This document shows positions 1-8,270 of a DNA stretch of 19,140 nt, piece by piece. The stretch comes from Blastocladiella britannica. Taxonomy: Eukaryota; Blastocladiomycota; Blastocladiomycetes; Blastocladiales; Blastocladiaceae. Numbering within the stretch: position 1 is the stretch's first letter; the number at the start of each line of letters is the position of its first letter. A program made the translations under genes and the position numbers. The stretch covers positions 1 through 19,140 of the forward strand of contig MU624880.1 of the NCBI GenBank assembly GCA_025349905.2. The letters are read 5' to 3'. The notes beneath the pieces are model-generated. The model was not told where the DNA came from, ran no database searches, and saw only the letters and a list, made by a program, of their open reading frames with translations.

Positions 1-31
1 AATGAGCAGCCTTGAAAATCGATGGGCGGAT

Positions 32-3000
32 CACGCTACGACCAGAAACGCTACGGTGGGGCGCCCGGGTATGCAGTACAGTTGGCCGTGCATGATCTCG
101 AGTCTCAGGGTCAAAGTGATGGTAGTGGTGGTGGTGGTGGTGGTGGTGTGCCACGCTGCTGGCACCTGTTTGAATAGGCATTTGTTGTGGCAGTGGTGGC
201 ACCGACGGCGATGCTGGAAGCGGGTCAGAGGATGGCCGATGGTGCGGGGAACGTTTGCTGCGCGTGTGCTGCCTTGGGCGTAGCATTTGTCCTAAATTGG
301 CGAGCCAAGTGCCGAAACCCGGCAAATCTGGCCAGCGTCGCCGCGCATCATCGACACAGCGACCACATGGCCACATGGAACGAGCCGTCACTTCCAGGCC
401 AACCGAGGTTGCAAGTACAATTGCTGCTGCTGCGATGAACAGCCATGCAGGGACACGGACGCTGGTCAAGGCGCCAACCATCTCATCGCGACTATAGCGA
501 GCTGGCGTCGTGATGAGGTGTGCTGCTTGGCGAGCGCCACGGTCGGTGACGGCATAGGCCATCGCTGTCAGCCCGCATGCGGCGACATATCCAAGGGTCC
601 AAGTGGGGAGCGTAAAGAGGAACCATGGCACGTCCGGGTGTGTCCTTGTGATCATCGCATACCATCGGAGAAAGTGGCGTGGGTACCCAGCGATCATAGC
701 ACGATTGCTCTGATGAAGCGGCGCCGGAGTCACGCCATGACGCTCGGTGTGCAACCTCGCGGGTGGCAAGCGGCTTGTATCACCAGTGCTGCTCGTCGAC
801 GCTCTGTGCTGCAGGTACGAGTCACCAGTTTGCACGCCAACGGCAATGCTTGTTGCGACGACTCGAAGTCCAGAGAAAAGGTCATTCGAATGACTTGGCC
901 GCGACGGGAGAGTCAGGTTTGCCTCTGCTTGTGCGGCAATGAGCTCCACGGCCAGGCTCGCAATACATCCCATCACGGCCGTCAATAGCAGTGCCCGAAG
1001 CCCTGCATCCTGCGCGTCGAAGGGCAAAGTGTCGGAGGGAGCTGGAGAAAGGGTCGTATCCATCGCCGCTGCAGGGTGCTGGACATACGCAAACTTGGCG
1101 GCACTATCGCGCCCCAGAGCGTCAGTTGACGCCAATGCAGCGAGCGCGCAGTAGAGGGCAATGAGAAAGGAGAGCAGGTATCCGAATGAGATGGATGCAA
1201 GCAGCCGGAATTTTCGGATCGAAGGGACCAATCTGAACGCGCGCGGGTCGTCCTGGTTGGGCAAAATCTTTGCTCCCGGCAGTGCATATCCGGTCCCATA
1301 ACGACGCAGATGCTCGCGGGCAGCAGTAGACGCCTCAGAGAATTGGCGCTCGGCCAGCAGGCAGCGCGAGGCAGTGTTCATGAGTCGCCACACAAAGGCG
1401 CCAAGCTTGAGGAAAATCGCGCCAAGGACCAGCCGAAGCATGACTGCATTCTGGCGGCGCAGCGGGTGATCGACAGCGCTCCCACCCCCCGTCGCGGCAA
1501 TCAAGGCTTCGCCACGGGCGACGCATTCCGTGTGCGCGTACAATGCAGCCCCCATGAGAAGGAGAGACGTAAATTGGGCAGCTGTTGAGAGGGCAGCGCC
1601 GGAGCCCACGCAGCACGGCGGCGCAAGGAGTGTCGACGGATTCGGGAATATCTCGGGTGCTGGAGTGGAGCGTTGCGACTGTGTGGCATCGCTGCGAGGT
1701 GGAAGAGCTGAGGGTGTTGAGCGCGAAAGTCGATCCAAACCATCACCTGGTAGTGGTGGCGGAGTAGACGGTGAAGCTGAAGGAGCAGGAGCAGCCCGAG
1801 GATGTTGAGTCGGCCATAGAGGTGGAAGAGTACAATCAGGGGCGGCTTTTCCTTGCTGAGACCGCGTGCTGGTATGGCCGCAGAAGCGGCACGCGGAATC
1901 ACTCGTGTTTGGGGCAGGACGGGTGTGAATTGCCTGCAGCACAGCGTTGTCGATTGCGGTGAGGGAAGGTGGGGTGGAAAAGTTGGAGCCGGGCGGTAGG
2001 AGCGAGCCCATGGTTGCGGCCCGGGTCATTGAGCGTTGACCGATTTCACGCAGCAGGTTCCGCAGTCCCGGCGCGTCTCCACGCGGGGCTGCCAGGATGC
2101 GCGAAATGTCGTTCGCGATGCTGCCGGCAGAAACCGCAATGGCCCGCGCTTTGAGATAGGCAGCGGTTGCAGTAGGTGACGGATCGCCCGGTGTAAACGA
2201 AGCCGTGACATCGAGGCCAAGGCGGGCCGCGTCGGCCGCCTCCATCGCCAAAAGCGTGAGCTGGCCGAGCTTGGCCTGTGCAGCAAGCTCAGCAGCGGTG
2301 ACGCGCGCGAGGCTTTCGGCTGTCGAAGCAGCGTCGGTGCGAGAAGCGACAGCGCAATCGGACGCGTGTATTGCCAGTACCGCAAGTACGAGCGAGAGAC
2401 GCGACTCTGGCGTCAAGAGCGCCGTCAGGGGCAAGGGTACGAGGGCCGGAAAACTGACCAGGGACTGGTAGAGGGCTGCATGACGAGTGTTTTTTTTAGG
2501 AAAGTGAGAAAAGCTGTCTGTTGCGTGCTGCCTGGGAAGCAAAAAAAAAAAAAAAATGCGCTACCGTTCGTGGCCAGCATTAGTAGAAACAGTGCTGCTG
2601 CGGGGCCAACCTTAGACATAACCGCAAATACGCGTTGCATAGCGGCGGCGGCACGGACGACGTACGGCGGCGCAAAGATCAAGGCAGGTATTACAATGGA
2701 TAGGACAGCGGAGAGCACATTGGCGATGGCGGCCTGCACCGAAATGCCCTCACCGTCGGGTACTGCCTGGCTGCCCGCGGGGGAGGCAGGACTGGTAGCA
2801 GCGGCAATGCTCGCCAGGGATTCGGTGACCACGGCCGACCAATTGGCGCATGGCTCAGGGCCGTATGTGGCCACGAGGCCAAACGCCCAAGCGAGTGCCG
2901 CAACCAGCGTGCCCACCATCCCGTGCGACAGAATGTGGGCCAGCAACGGGACGAATATTGCGATGGAGAGCGCGTGCACTGCCAAATCGGACCCCGTCCG

Positions 3001-3165
3001 CGGCGCATTGACAGAAGCCGGGGAAGTCGCAGACGCAGACGCAGACGCAGGCACAGACGCAGGCGCCGAAGGAGCGGTCGGGCGCTTGAATATGCGAGGT
3101 GGCGACGCTGTGGACGGCGGTTGGACAGTGACAGGCGCGCGAGGGGCAGCGGTTGGCGGCGGCAT
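32..3165 (-). CDS. Large multi-pass membrane protein, function unknown (two exons)
   Basis: I read two exons, 3165-2565 and 2475-32, joined across an 89-nt intron (donor GTAGCG, a 16-T run, acceptor ATGCAG). The phase matches (601 + 2444 nt) and the second exon is open for over 2.4 kb, giving about 1014 residues. The start ATG at 3165 opens an Ala/Pro-rich N-terminus. Hydrophobic, probably membrane-spanning stretches lie near residues 60-100, 150-175, 185-215, 500-515, 545-565, 625-648, 697-717, 818-845 and 875-896. The middle (about residues 380-500) is Ser/Pro/Thr-rich and carries one CxxC (CRFC). The C-terminus is basic, with an eight-His run near residue 977, then a second short His pair. 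The exon quality is clear from the hydrophobic segments. I do not recognise the family; a lineage-specific membrane protein is the safest reading. A further intron inside the low-complexity middle cannot be excluded. Confidence 0.82.
121..151 (-). repeat. CAC trinucleotide run encoding polyhistidine
   Basis: Eight consecutive CAC codons plus a nearby CATCAC encode a His tract close to the C-terminus of the large membrane protein. Confidence 0.75.
2476..2564 (-). other. Intron of the large membrane-protein gene
   Basis: On the minus strand the sequence starts GTAGCG, runs into 16 consecutive T and ends ATGCAG. Removing its 89 nt joins a phase-1 exon end to a phase-1 exon start and turns two open stretches into one frame. 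Without splicing the upstream frame ends at a stop near 2425. Confidence 0.85.
3030..3068 (-). repeat. Hexamer-type repeat in the N-terminal coding exon
   Basis: On the plus strand GACGCA recurs in tandem, with GACGCAGGC variants. The minus-strand gene reads it as alternating Ala and Ser (SASASASA). Confidence 0.65.
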
Positions 3166-3512
3166 AAGGACGCGTCGTCCGTGCGTATATAATTTTTCGT
3201 TCGGTTATGGCCCAAGGCCAAGGTGCGCGGAATTGAAAGGTGACGGATGATCGGCTGGACGGTGCTGGCGAGCCCCTTCACGTTATTTGTTTTATCCTGT
3301 CGAGTGAGCACCTGAGGACTGGACAGAGATGAGGGTGCGTTGTGTTTAACAAACGAACACCATCCGAATACTCACATCGTTTTTGATATTTTTTACCATT
3401 GAAAGCGATTGAATACCTTGTATTTTTTCTCTTAATGGCCACTCTGACTGCCACGCACGTGGACCTGTCATAAAAATAATGAAACATTTACCCCGATCCA
3501 ATCCAACCTCCC
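3166..3512. promoter_or_regulatory. Intergenic spacer, upstream region of the large membrane-protein gene
   Basis: The 347-bp AT-rich spacer separates two minus-strand genes, so it should hold the promoter of the gene starting at 3165 and the 3' end of the kinase gene. A TTATATA-type motif (minus strand, 3186-3192) lies 21 nt before the ATG. I see no gene in it. Confidence 0.5.
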
Positions 3513-6263
3513 TCACACCTGCATTCCCGGCACGGACGACCCGCGCTCCTCCCCGACTTGGGATCCGAGCACTGGAATCGGCGTGGACCCAGCTCCGACA
3601 CCAAAGTCGCGCATCCGCGAGACCACGGCCGCCATCACCGCCACCGATCCCTGTTGCAGCGCAACAGTCACTACCGAGGACGTCCCCGCCGTTGGGTCGG
3701 CGCTGGAATTGTTCGCGGACGATCCTGGCGCCTCGCCAATGTCGACCCGGAACTTGACCACCGTGCCCGGGGCCAGAGATCCAGGGTTGAAGCTGGCCCC
3801 ACCGTCAAGAGTAGCCTGAGATGCCATCACACTGCTGATAGCCCCGGCGCCGGACGCGGGTACTTCGTACTTGCATTTGACTGCCATCTTGTTTCGGCCA
3901 TCTTGCACCTTGACGCCAATCAGCGGCAAGACACGCTTCACCAGTGCCAGCGTCGCAACCTGCGGTGCTCCGTGCGTCAGCGACAGCACCGAGCCGTCCC
4001 CGGCATGCCCGCCACCTGCACGGCCGCCTGCACCATTGGATCCTGGCACCGAAAATCCCGCCATAAGAGACGCGAACCATGACCGTTTCGGCGCGACCAG
4101 AATGGGCGTGGATGTCGAAATGGCCGAGCTCGGAGAGGCAGAGCCGAGCGGCGTACCCGGTGGCGCAAGGTCGGCTGTCGACAGGCCCAGCGGTCCCGGG
4201 CGCTTGCGATGGAACTTGGGCGTCGATGGCCCGCCACTGGCCGGGGTGTTTGCTCCCGAGCCCTCGGAAGTAAGCGACCCAGCCGACTGCGCCACCCCAC
4301 CCGACATTTGGGCCAGCTGCGTTCGCCCCACCAGTGCGGCAGCGCGGGCACTAGCGCGCGGAGAGGCGAGCATCTCGGCCGACGACTGGGCCCGCACTCG
4401 CACATCGTCCCGGGAAGCGAGAGGAGAGGATGTCCGTGGGGATCCAGCGCTGGCGCCGGCGGATGACGGTGACGTGGGCGAGGTTGGTGATCCAGTTGGC
4501 TGCGTCGTCAGGGACACGACTCCGTGAACGGCACGGGAGGCAACAGCGGCCGCGCCAACAGGGGTGCGTGTTGCAGCGGCAGCAGTCGTCGCCACCGGTG
4601 ATGGCGAAGGCGAACCTGCTTCGGGCACGCCAGGTGCATCCTTGGGCGAGACCCCGTCCTTGGAGCCCGTCGGCGACGCCCCGGCATTCAGCCCATTCTC
4701 CGACCGACCTTTGCGAGCGGAAAAGACAGACGCGTACGACTCTGCCCGCCGGCGCACCATTGCCCCGCCGCCGCCGCCCTGAGCCTCTTGTGCCGTGCGC
4801 ATTTCCTCGTCGTCGTCCCATGCATCCTCGTCCTCCGCGAGCTGGCGCAGGTATTCTGCCTTGCGAGCACGTAGCAGATGGTAGTACACCTTTTCCTGTG
4901 CTGGCTCCGGCGCGGCGAGGGCAGCACGAACGGCGGCAGCATCCGGCCACCCCAGCAAGCCCAGCGACGAGACAAGGTCATCGTCAACGTCTTCGGCGGC
5001 CACGGCGGAGTGGCCCAAGACAGTTGCCAGAACCGGAACCTCGGCTGGCGGGGGCACGGTCTTAAACCACGGGTGGGAAATCACGTCGACCATCTTGAGG
5101 CGCTGCTCCGGGTCCACTGCCAGCATCCGCGCAATTAGATCCTGCGCCGAAGGGGAAATGTGGGATGGCATATGGTATTTCCCTGTCTTGACCTTTGACA
5201 AGAGCCGCCGAATGTTTTCGTCGTCAAACGGCAGGTTGCCCGAGAGCAGAGCGTAGAGGATGACGCCGCACGACCAAATATCGCTCATTGCGCCATCGTA
5301 ACGGATGCCCTTGATGATTTCGGGTGAAGCGTAGTGCGGGGAACTGTATTTTTATTCCTTTTTAGTTGTCGCTTGAGCAATTCCACGAGATGGAAAACAA
5401 ATACCCGCACGAGGTCTCCAGCATTTTGCCATACTGCTGGAGACTTGCCATTCCAAAGTCAGCAAGCTTGATCCTGCGCTGGGAATCAAGGAGCAGGTTT
5501 TCCGGTTTCAGATCGCGATGGCTGTTAAATTTGTTGATGCAGCTGTCAGAACCATATCCTGACAGAATGAATAGGGAATGTATGGTACCAAATCTGGTGC
5601 TTGTGGCAGTAGTCGAGCCCGAGAATGATTTGCTGGAAAAACGTGCACGCCTCGCGCTCATCGAGCCGGCCGCGTTTGACGAGATAGTCAAAGAGCTCCC
5701 CCCCTTCCACGTGCTCGAGGACCAAGTACAGCTCGTCGTCGGTCTCGTACACATCGTAAAGCTGCATCACGCTCGGGTGCTGGACGAGCTTCATGATCAC
5801 GATCTCGCGCTCTAATTTGCGCGCCAAAGTTGCAGCCGCATTGCCACCGCCGTTGCCATTACTGCCAGTGCTGACGCTCGGCTTTGGGATAATTTTCACG
5901 GCCACCTTTTGTTGCGTTCGATAGTGGACTCCAAGCTTCACCCGACCTGTGCGCGAGTGTGGGATTCAATTTCCAAAATGAGTGAATTCAAAAGTGCACA
6001 GGAACGTGAAAATAATAAAAAATACCCGTCGAGCCCATGCCAAGAGTCTTGGACAAGATGTAGGGTCCAATTCGTGTTGTCTTCCCAGCCGGTTTGGGAG
6101 GAGCGTGCGTTGCACCGACAGCCGTTGCAATCCGGTCAGCGCGATCGGATCCCGCTTTGGCTGGCTGGGCGGGGGCAGTAGCGGCTGATCCAGACGAGTT
6201 TCCCACATTGGCCGAGTTTTGCGGTGCGTTTGGAGACGACGGAGAGTTGTACTGCGATGACAT
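3513..6263 (-). CDS. Gin4/Hsl1/BRSK (SAD)-type Ser/Thr protein kinase
   Basis: Four exons (6263-6026, 5946-5589, 5521-5405, 5343-3513) total 2544 nt, 847 aa, with matching phases at all three introns. The kinase domain is about residues 66-330: glycine loop GMGSTG (75-80), ATP lysine in VAVKII (K97), alpha-C Glu near 127, HRDLKPEN (200-207), DFG (220-222), and activation loop [14 protein letters not shown] with T235 at the site that LKB1-type kinases phosphorylate in AMPK relatives. A UBA-like segment at about 357-400 (LGLLGW, then EKVYYHLL and RK) is typical of BRSK and Gin4 kinases. A long Ser/Pro/Thr-rich linker follows, and a KA1-like region at about 695-835 could bind acidic phospholipids at the membrane. 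Family members act in cell polarity, septin organisation and morphogenesis checkpoints; the role here is inferred. An Asn/Gly-rich insert (about 102-120) sits between beta-3 and alpha-C. Confidence 0.93.
5344..5404 (-). other. Kinase gene intron 3
   Basis: A 61-nt intron with donor GTATTTG and acceptor ATACAG interrupts the activation loop (phase 2). Splicing gives [18 protein letters not shown] branch-like element lies close to the acceptor. Confidence 0.92.
5522..5588 (-). other. Kinase gene intron 2
   Basis: A 67-nt intron with donor GTACCA and acceptor TAACAG lies just before the catalytic loop (phase 2). Splicing gives [14 protein letters not shown]. Confidence 0.9.
5947..6025 (-). other. 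Kinase gene intron 1
   Basis: A 79-nt intron with donor GTATTTTTT and acceptor GCACAG interrupts the glycine loop codon (phase 1). Splicing restores GSTGRVKLG across the junction. Confidence 0.92.
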
Positions 6264-6800
6264 GATTGCTTCGCTCTATAATTTTTTGCTCACCTTTCCA
6301 AGAGGTTGCAGCGGCTTGCTGCTTACGAACACGAAGATGGATCGTCGCGGCGGGCGGGGGCAAAGGACAAGAGAATTTTTTTTTTTTTTGGAGGAGTCCT
6401 GCTGTTGTATTTCCCACAGCAGATTTATTATTTTTCTCTGCTGGATCTGAAGAAAATATATGAGCAGGATTAAGGAGCAATTATGCTCAGCAAGGGATAT
6501 TTCAATATATTTAATTTATACATCAATTGGGAAAGGCGTTTTCTTCACTGGGACTTAGTAAAAACGCAATCTCCGGCCACGAGTCGGACTCCTTTAAAAT
6601 TGGAGCTTAACCGCTGGATAAAATAGCTTGACAGATGCTGGCAGGTCGGTGCCGGCAGTGATGCGCAGTACCAATATATGGATCGCATACCACACACTCA
6701 ACGGATCCACCGCAGTTGGATCAAACTACAATAAGCGATACTATATTCATACTAAGGCTAACCACACCGAAAATATCATAAGAGGACCTTCCTTGGCATA
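6264..6800. promoter_or_regulatory. Intergenic region upstream of the kinase gene
   Basis: The 537-bp AT-rich spacer lies between two minus-strand genes. It should hold the kinase promoter (right after 6263) and the 3' untranslated part of the GPI-protein gene. It contains an 11-T run near 6377. No reading frame in it looks coding to me. Confidence 0.5.
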
Positions 6801-7460
6801 TCAAATAAACGCAAGCGCAGCCGCCGCGGCAACGCCCAACCCAACCGCATTGCTGCCGAGCGCGACTGCCCCGTTCTTGGCTGCGCCGGTCGACATGGCG
6901 GCAACCGTCCCCGCGGCCGTGGATGAAGTCGAGGTGGCGGCGGTTATCTTGCTCGTGTTCGACGAGATGGCTGCGGTCGACGAGGGAGCGCGTCCGCCTT
7001 GCACGGTCACGGTGCCCGAGTAGCGCCACGTCGACTGAGGCAAGCCGGTCCATTGCCACTGCAGCGAGTAGTCGCTTCCGTTCTCAAGGATAATGGGCAG
7101 CATGGCATTCACCGACTCGATGGTCGGGTTGAGGTTGGATGCGAGCGTGAGGACTGGCGTCGCGTTGTTCGGGTTCCCATTTGCCTGTAGAAAATAGATC
7201 AGCAAAATTCCCCGTAATATACTCGCGAGTGGATCAAAGGATCTCCGACAAAAGAAACCTACCTTCAAGAGAACGAGCGCGGCAGTAGCGCCGATGGGGA
7301 CCTGGGTGTTTGTCACGTCACCGTTGTACGACCACACAAACGTGTTGATCTGGCCGGCGATCCACGGCGACGACGGCGTCACGAGCGTCACGTCGATCGC
7401 TGCAGCTACGCAAGCGAGCAGAGCGAGGGCAGTGAGCATGAGGGCTGACTTGGCAGACAT
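6801..7460 (-). CDS. Small secreted GPI-anchored protein, Kre9/Knh1-like N-terminal domain
   Basis: Two exons, 7460-7263 and 7184-6801, give 193 aa. Residues 1-21 form a signal peptide (MSAKSALMLTALALLACVAAA). The mature start, IDVTLVTPSSPWIAGQ then a VWSY segment, has the pattern of the Kre9/Knh1-like domain of fungal Ser/Thr-rich GPI proteins (ITSP...W..G....I.W). The C-terminal third is Ser/Thr/Ala-rich, a likely O-mannosylated stalk, and ends in a hydrophobic tail (GVAAAAALAFI) suited to GPI attachment. The product should sit at the plasma membrane or wall. The intron, 7262-7185, is 78 nt and contains no in-frame stop, so an unspliced version is also open (219 aa). I prefer the spliced form because donor AAG|GTAGGT and acceptor CTACAG are good and the insert breaks the domain. 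Confidence 0.85.
   Translation of the reverse strand: MSAKSALMLTALALLACVAAAIDVTLVTPSSPWIAGQINTFVWSYNGDVTNTQVPIGATAALVLLKVGFFCRRSFDPLASILRGILLIYFLQANGNPNNATPVLTLASNLNPTIESVNAMLPIILENGSDYSLQWQWTGLPQSTWRYSGTVTVQGGRAPSSTAAISSNTSKITAATSTSSTAAGTVAAMSTGAAKNGAVALGSNAVGLGVAAAAALAFI
7185..7262 (-). other. Stop-free 78-nt intron in the GPI-protein gene
   Basis: The donor is GTAGGT and the acceptor CTACAG, phase 0. The length is divisible by three and the frame stays open, so retention would insert 26 residues with a hydrophobic core (ILRGILLIYFL). Confidence 0.8.
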
Positions 7461-7558
7461 GTTGTTTTATATAATTATATTTTTGAGTAACGGTGGATTC
7501 GAGCGGAAAATGTTTGATGTGGAGCTAACGAAATTATATTAGAGGTCTTGCGCAAAAA

Positions 7559-7702
7559 CGGAACGGATTTGGCGGAATGGAACTACTTTTATGAGTAAAA
7601 TGCCCCATCTGCCTGCAAATCCGTTCCATTTTTTCGAAGGAACGGAACAAACGGCTCCGTCTTTTTGAAAAAGGGAACGGACCGAGGAATCCCGCCAAAA
7701 CC
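7559..7702. repeat. Foldback (inverted-repeat) element, MITE-like
   Basis: The region is built from nested inverted repeats. GGAACGGATTTG at 7560-7571 pairs perfectly with CAAATCCGTTCC at 7616-7627. TCCGTTCC at 7620-7627 pairs with GGAACGGA at 7639-7646. CTTTTTGAAAAAG at 7661-7673 is a perfect palindrome flanked by CCGT and ACGG. The outer pair GGATTTGGCGGAAT (7565-7578) and ATCCCGCCAAAACC (7689-7702) match at 12 of 14 positions. The core word GGAACGGA or its complement recurs four to five times. There is no coding capacity and I could not define a target-site duplication. A non-autonomous transposon remnant is likely but unproven. Confidence 0.55.
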
Positions 7703-7857
7703 ACTCAGATTTTCATGCAGCTCTTGTCCTGCGCGCTTCCGAAAGTTGCCGCTTTTCCACAACATGTTTATAGACACCAACCCTACCACAGTGGCGTTTC
7801 CATATGGTGGCCTCGGCAGCTGGGGTATAAAGAGCACCTGCGTCGCCGGGATCCGGA

Positions 7858-7875
7858 TTTTTTTTTTTTTTTTTT
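7858..7875 (+). repeat. T18 homopolymer upstream of the small plus-strand gene
   Basis: Eighteen consecutive T lie about 60 bp before the ATG at 7934. It may be a nucleosome-excluding poly(dA:dT) promoter tract. Confidence 0.6.
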
Positions 7876-7933
7876 GCTGCAATCCTTATCCCTTGCAGCC
7901 CCGGCCGGCCCTTCGCTTATAAAAAAATTCACA

Positions 7934-8270
7934 ATGTCCAACCCCGTCACCTCCATCTTGGATCTTGCCGGCAAGGAGGGCTTCCTTTCGAAGGGCCTCA
8001 TGAATTTGCCGGAGGTCAAGGTCCTGATCGCCGAGGCGATCGAATTGCAAATGCCCGCCGCCGGTGAGGGTGAGGGATGCGGCGGCGGACTTTTTTTTTT
8101 TGTCGAGATTAAGTACCGTTTTAATTACAAAGTCAAGTCCTCCTCCACAGATCGCATTTGCGCAAGACCTCTATTCGCTCGCAAAAGGATCGCAATCAAA
8201 AACCCACACGGAGCCCACCGCCCCCTCCAGCCGTTGTCCCAATCTGCGATTGCTGCTCAGCACCACTGAG
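7934..8270 (+). CDS. Small protein of unknown function (first exon convincing, second uncertain)
   Basis: The first exon, 7934-8063, encodes MSNPVTSILDLAGKEGFL and on to LQMPAAG, 43 residues of balanced, coding-like composition. The ATG follows TATAAAAAAATTCACA. The donor is GTGAGG at 8064 (a second GTGAGG lies six bases on), followed by an 11-T run, and a good acceptor CCACAG ends at 8150. Joined in phase, exon 2 reads DRICARPLFARKR and stops at 8270, about 83 aa in all. Another frame of exon 2, IAFAQDLYSLAKG and on to a stop at 8273, looks more protein-like but needs a phase-0 donor that I cannot find. The 3' part overlaps the end of the minus-strand seven-helix gene. No family recognised. 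Confidence 0.45.
8064..8150 (+). other. Probable intron in the small plus-strand gene
   Basis: An 87-nt intron runs from donor GTGAGG to acceptor TCCTCCACAG and carries an 11-T run early in its length. The exact donor is ambiguous because GTGAGG occurs twice in tandem. Confidence 0.5.

Larger units (their letters stand above)
7461..7933. promoter_or_regulatory. Divergent promoter region between the GPI-protein gene and the small plus-strand gene
   Basis: The 473-bp spacer holds start-proximal TATAAA-type motifs for both genes (minus TATAAAA at 7465-7471; plus TATAAA at 7826-7831 and 7918-7923), the foldback element at 7559-7702 and an 18-T run at 7858-7875. I see no gene in it. Confidence 0.55.

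Noticed and set aside
121..151. GGT/CAC run as a possible CRISPR or regulatory repeat
   Set aside because: It is a simple trinucleotide microsatellite without spacers, inside a coding exon.
2541..2556. Poly-A run as the tail of a retroposon
   Set aside because: On the coding strand it is a T-run inside a normal 89-nt intron; no target duplication or retroposed sequence adjoins it.
2366..3250. A 294-codon plus-strand open frame
   Set aside because: It is antisense to the first exon of the large membrane-protein gene and reads through its intron and poly-A tract. The minus-strand reading has membrane helices and correct splice phase.
3871..5065. Long plus-strand frames of about 210-220 codons
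   Set aside because: These are antisense shadows of the GC-rich kinase exon.
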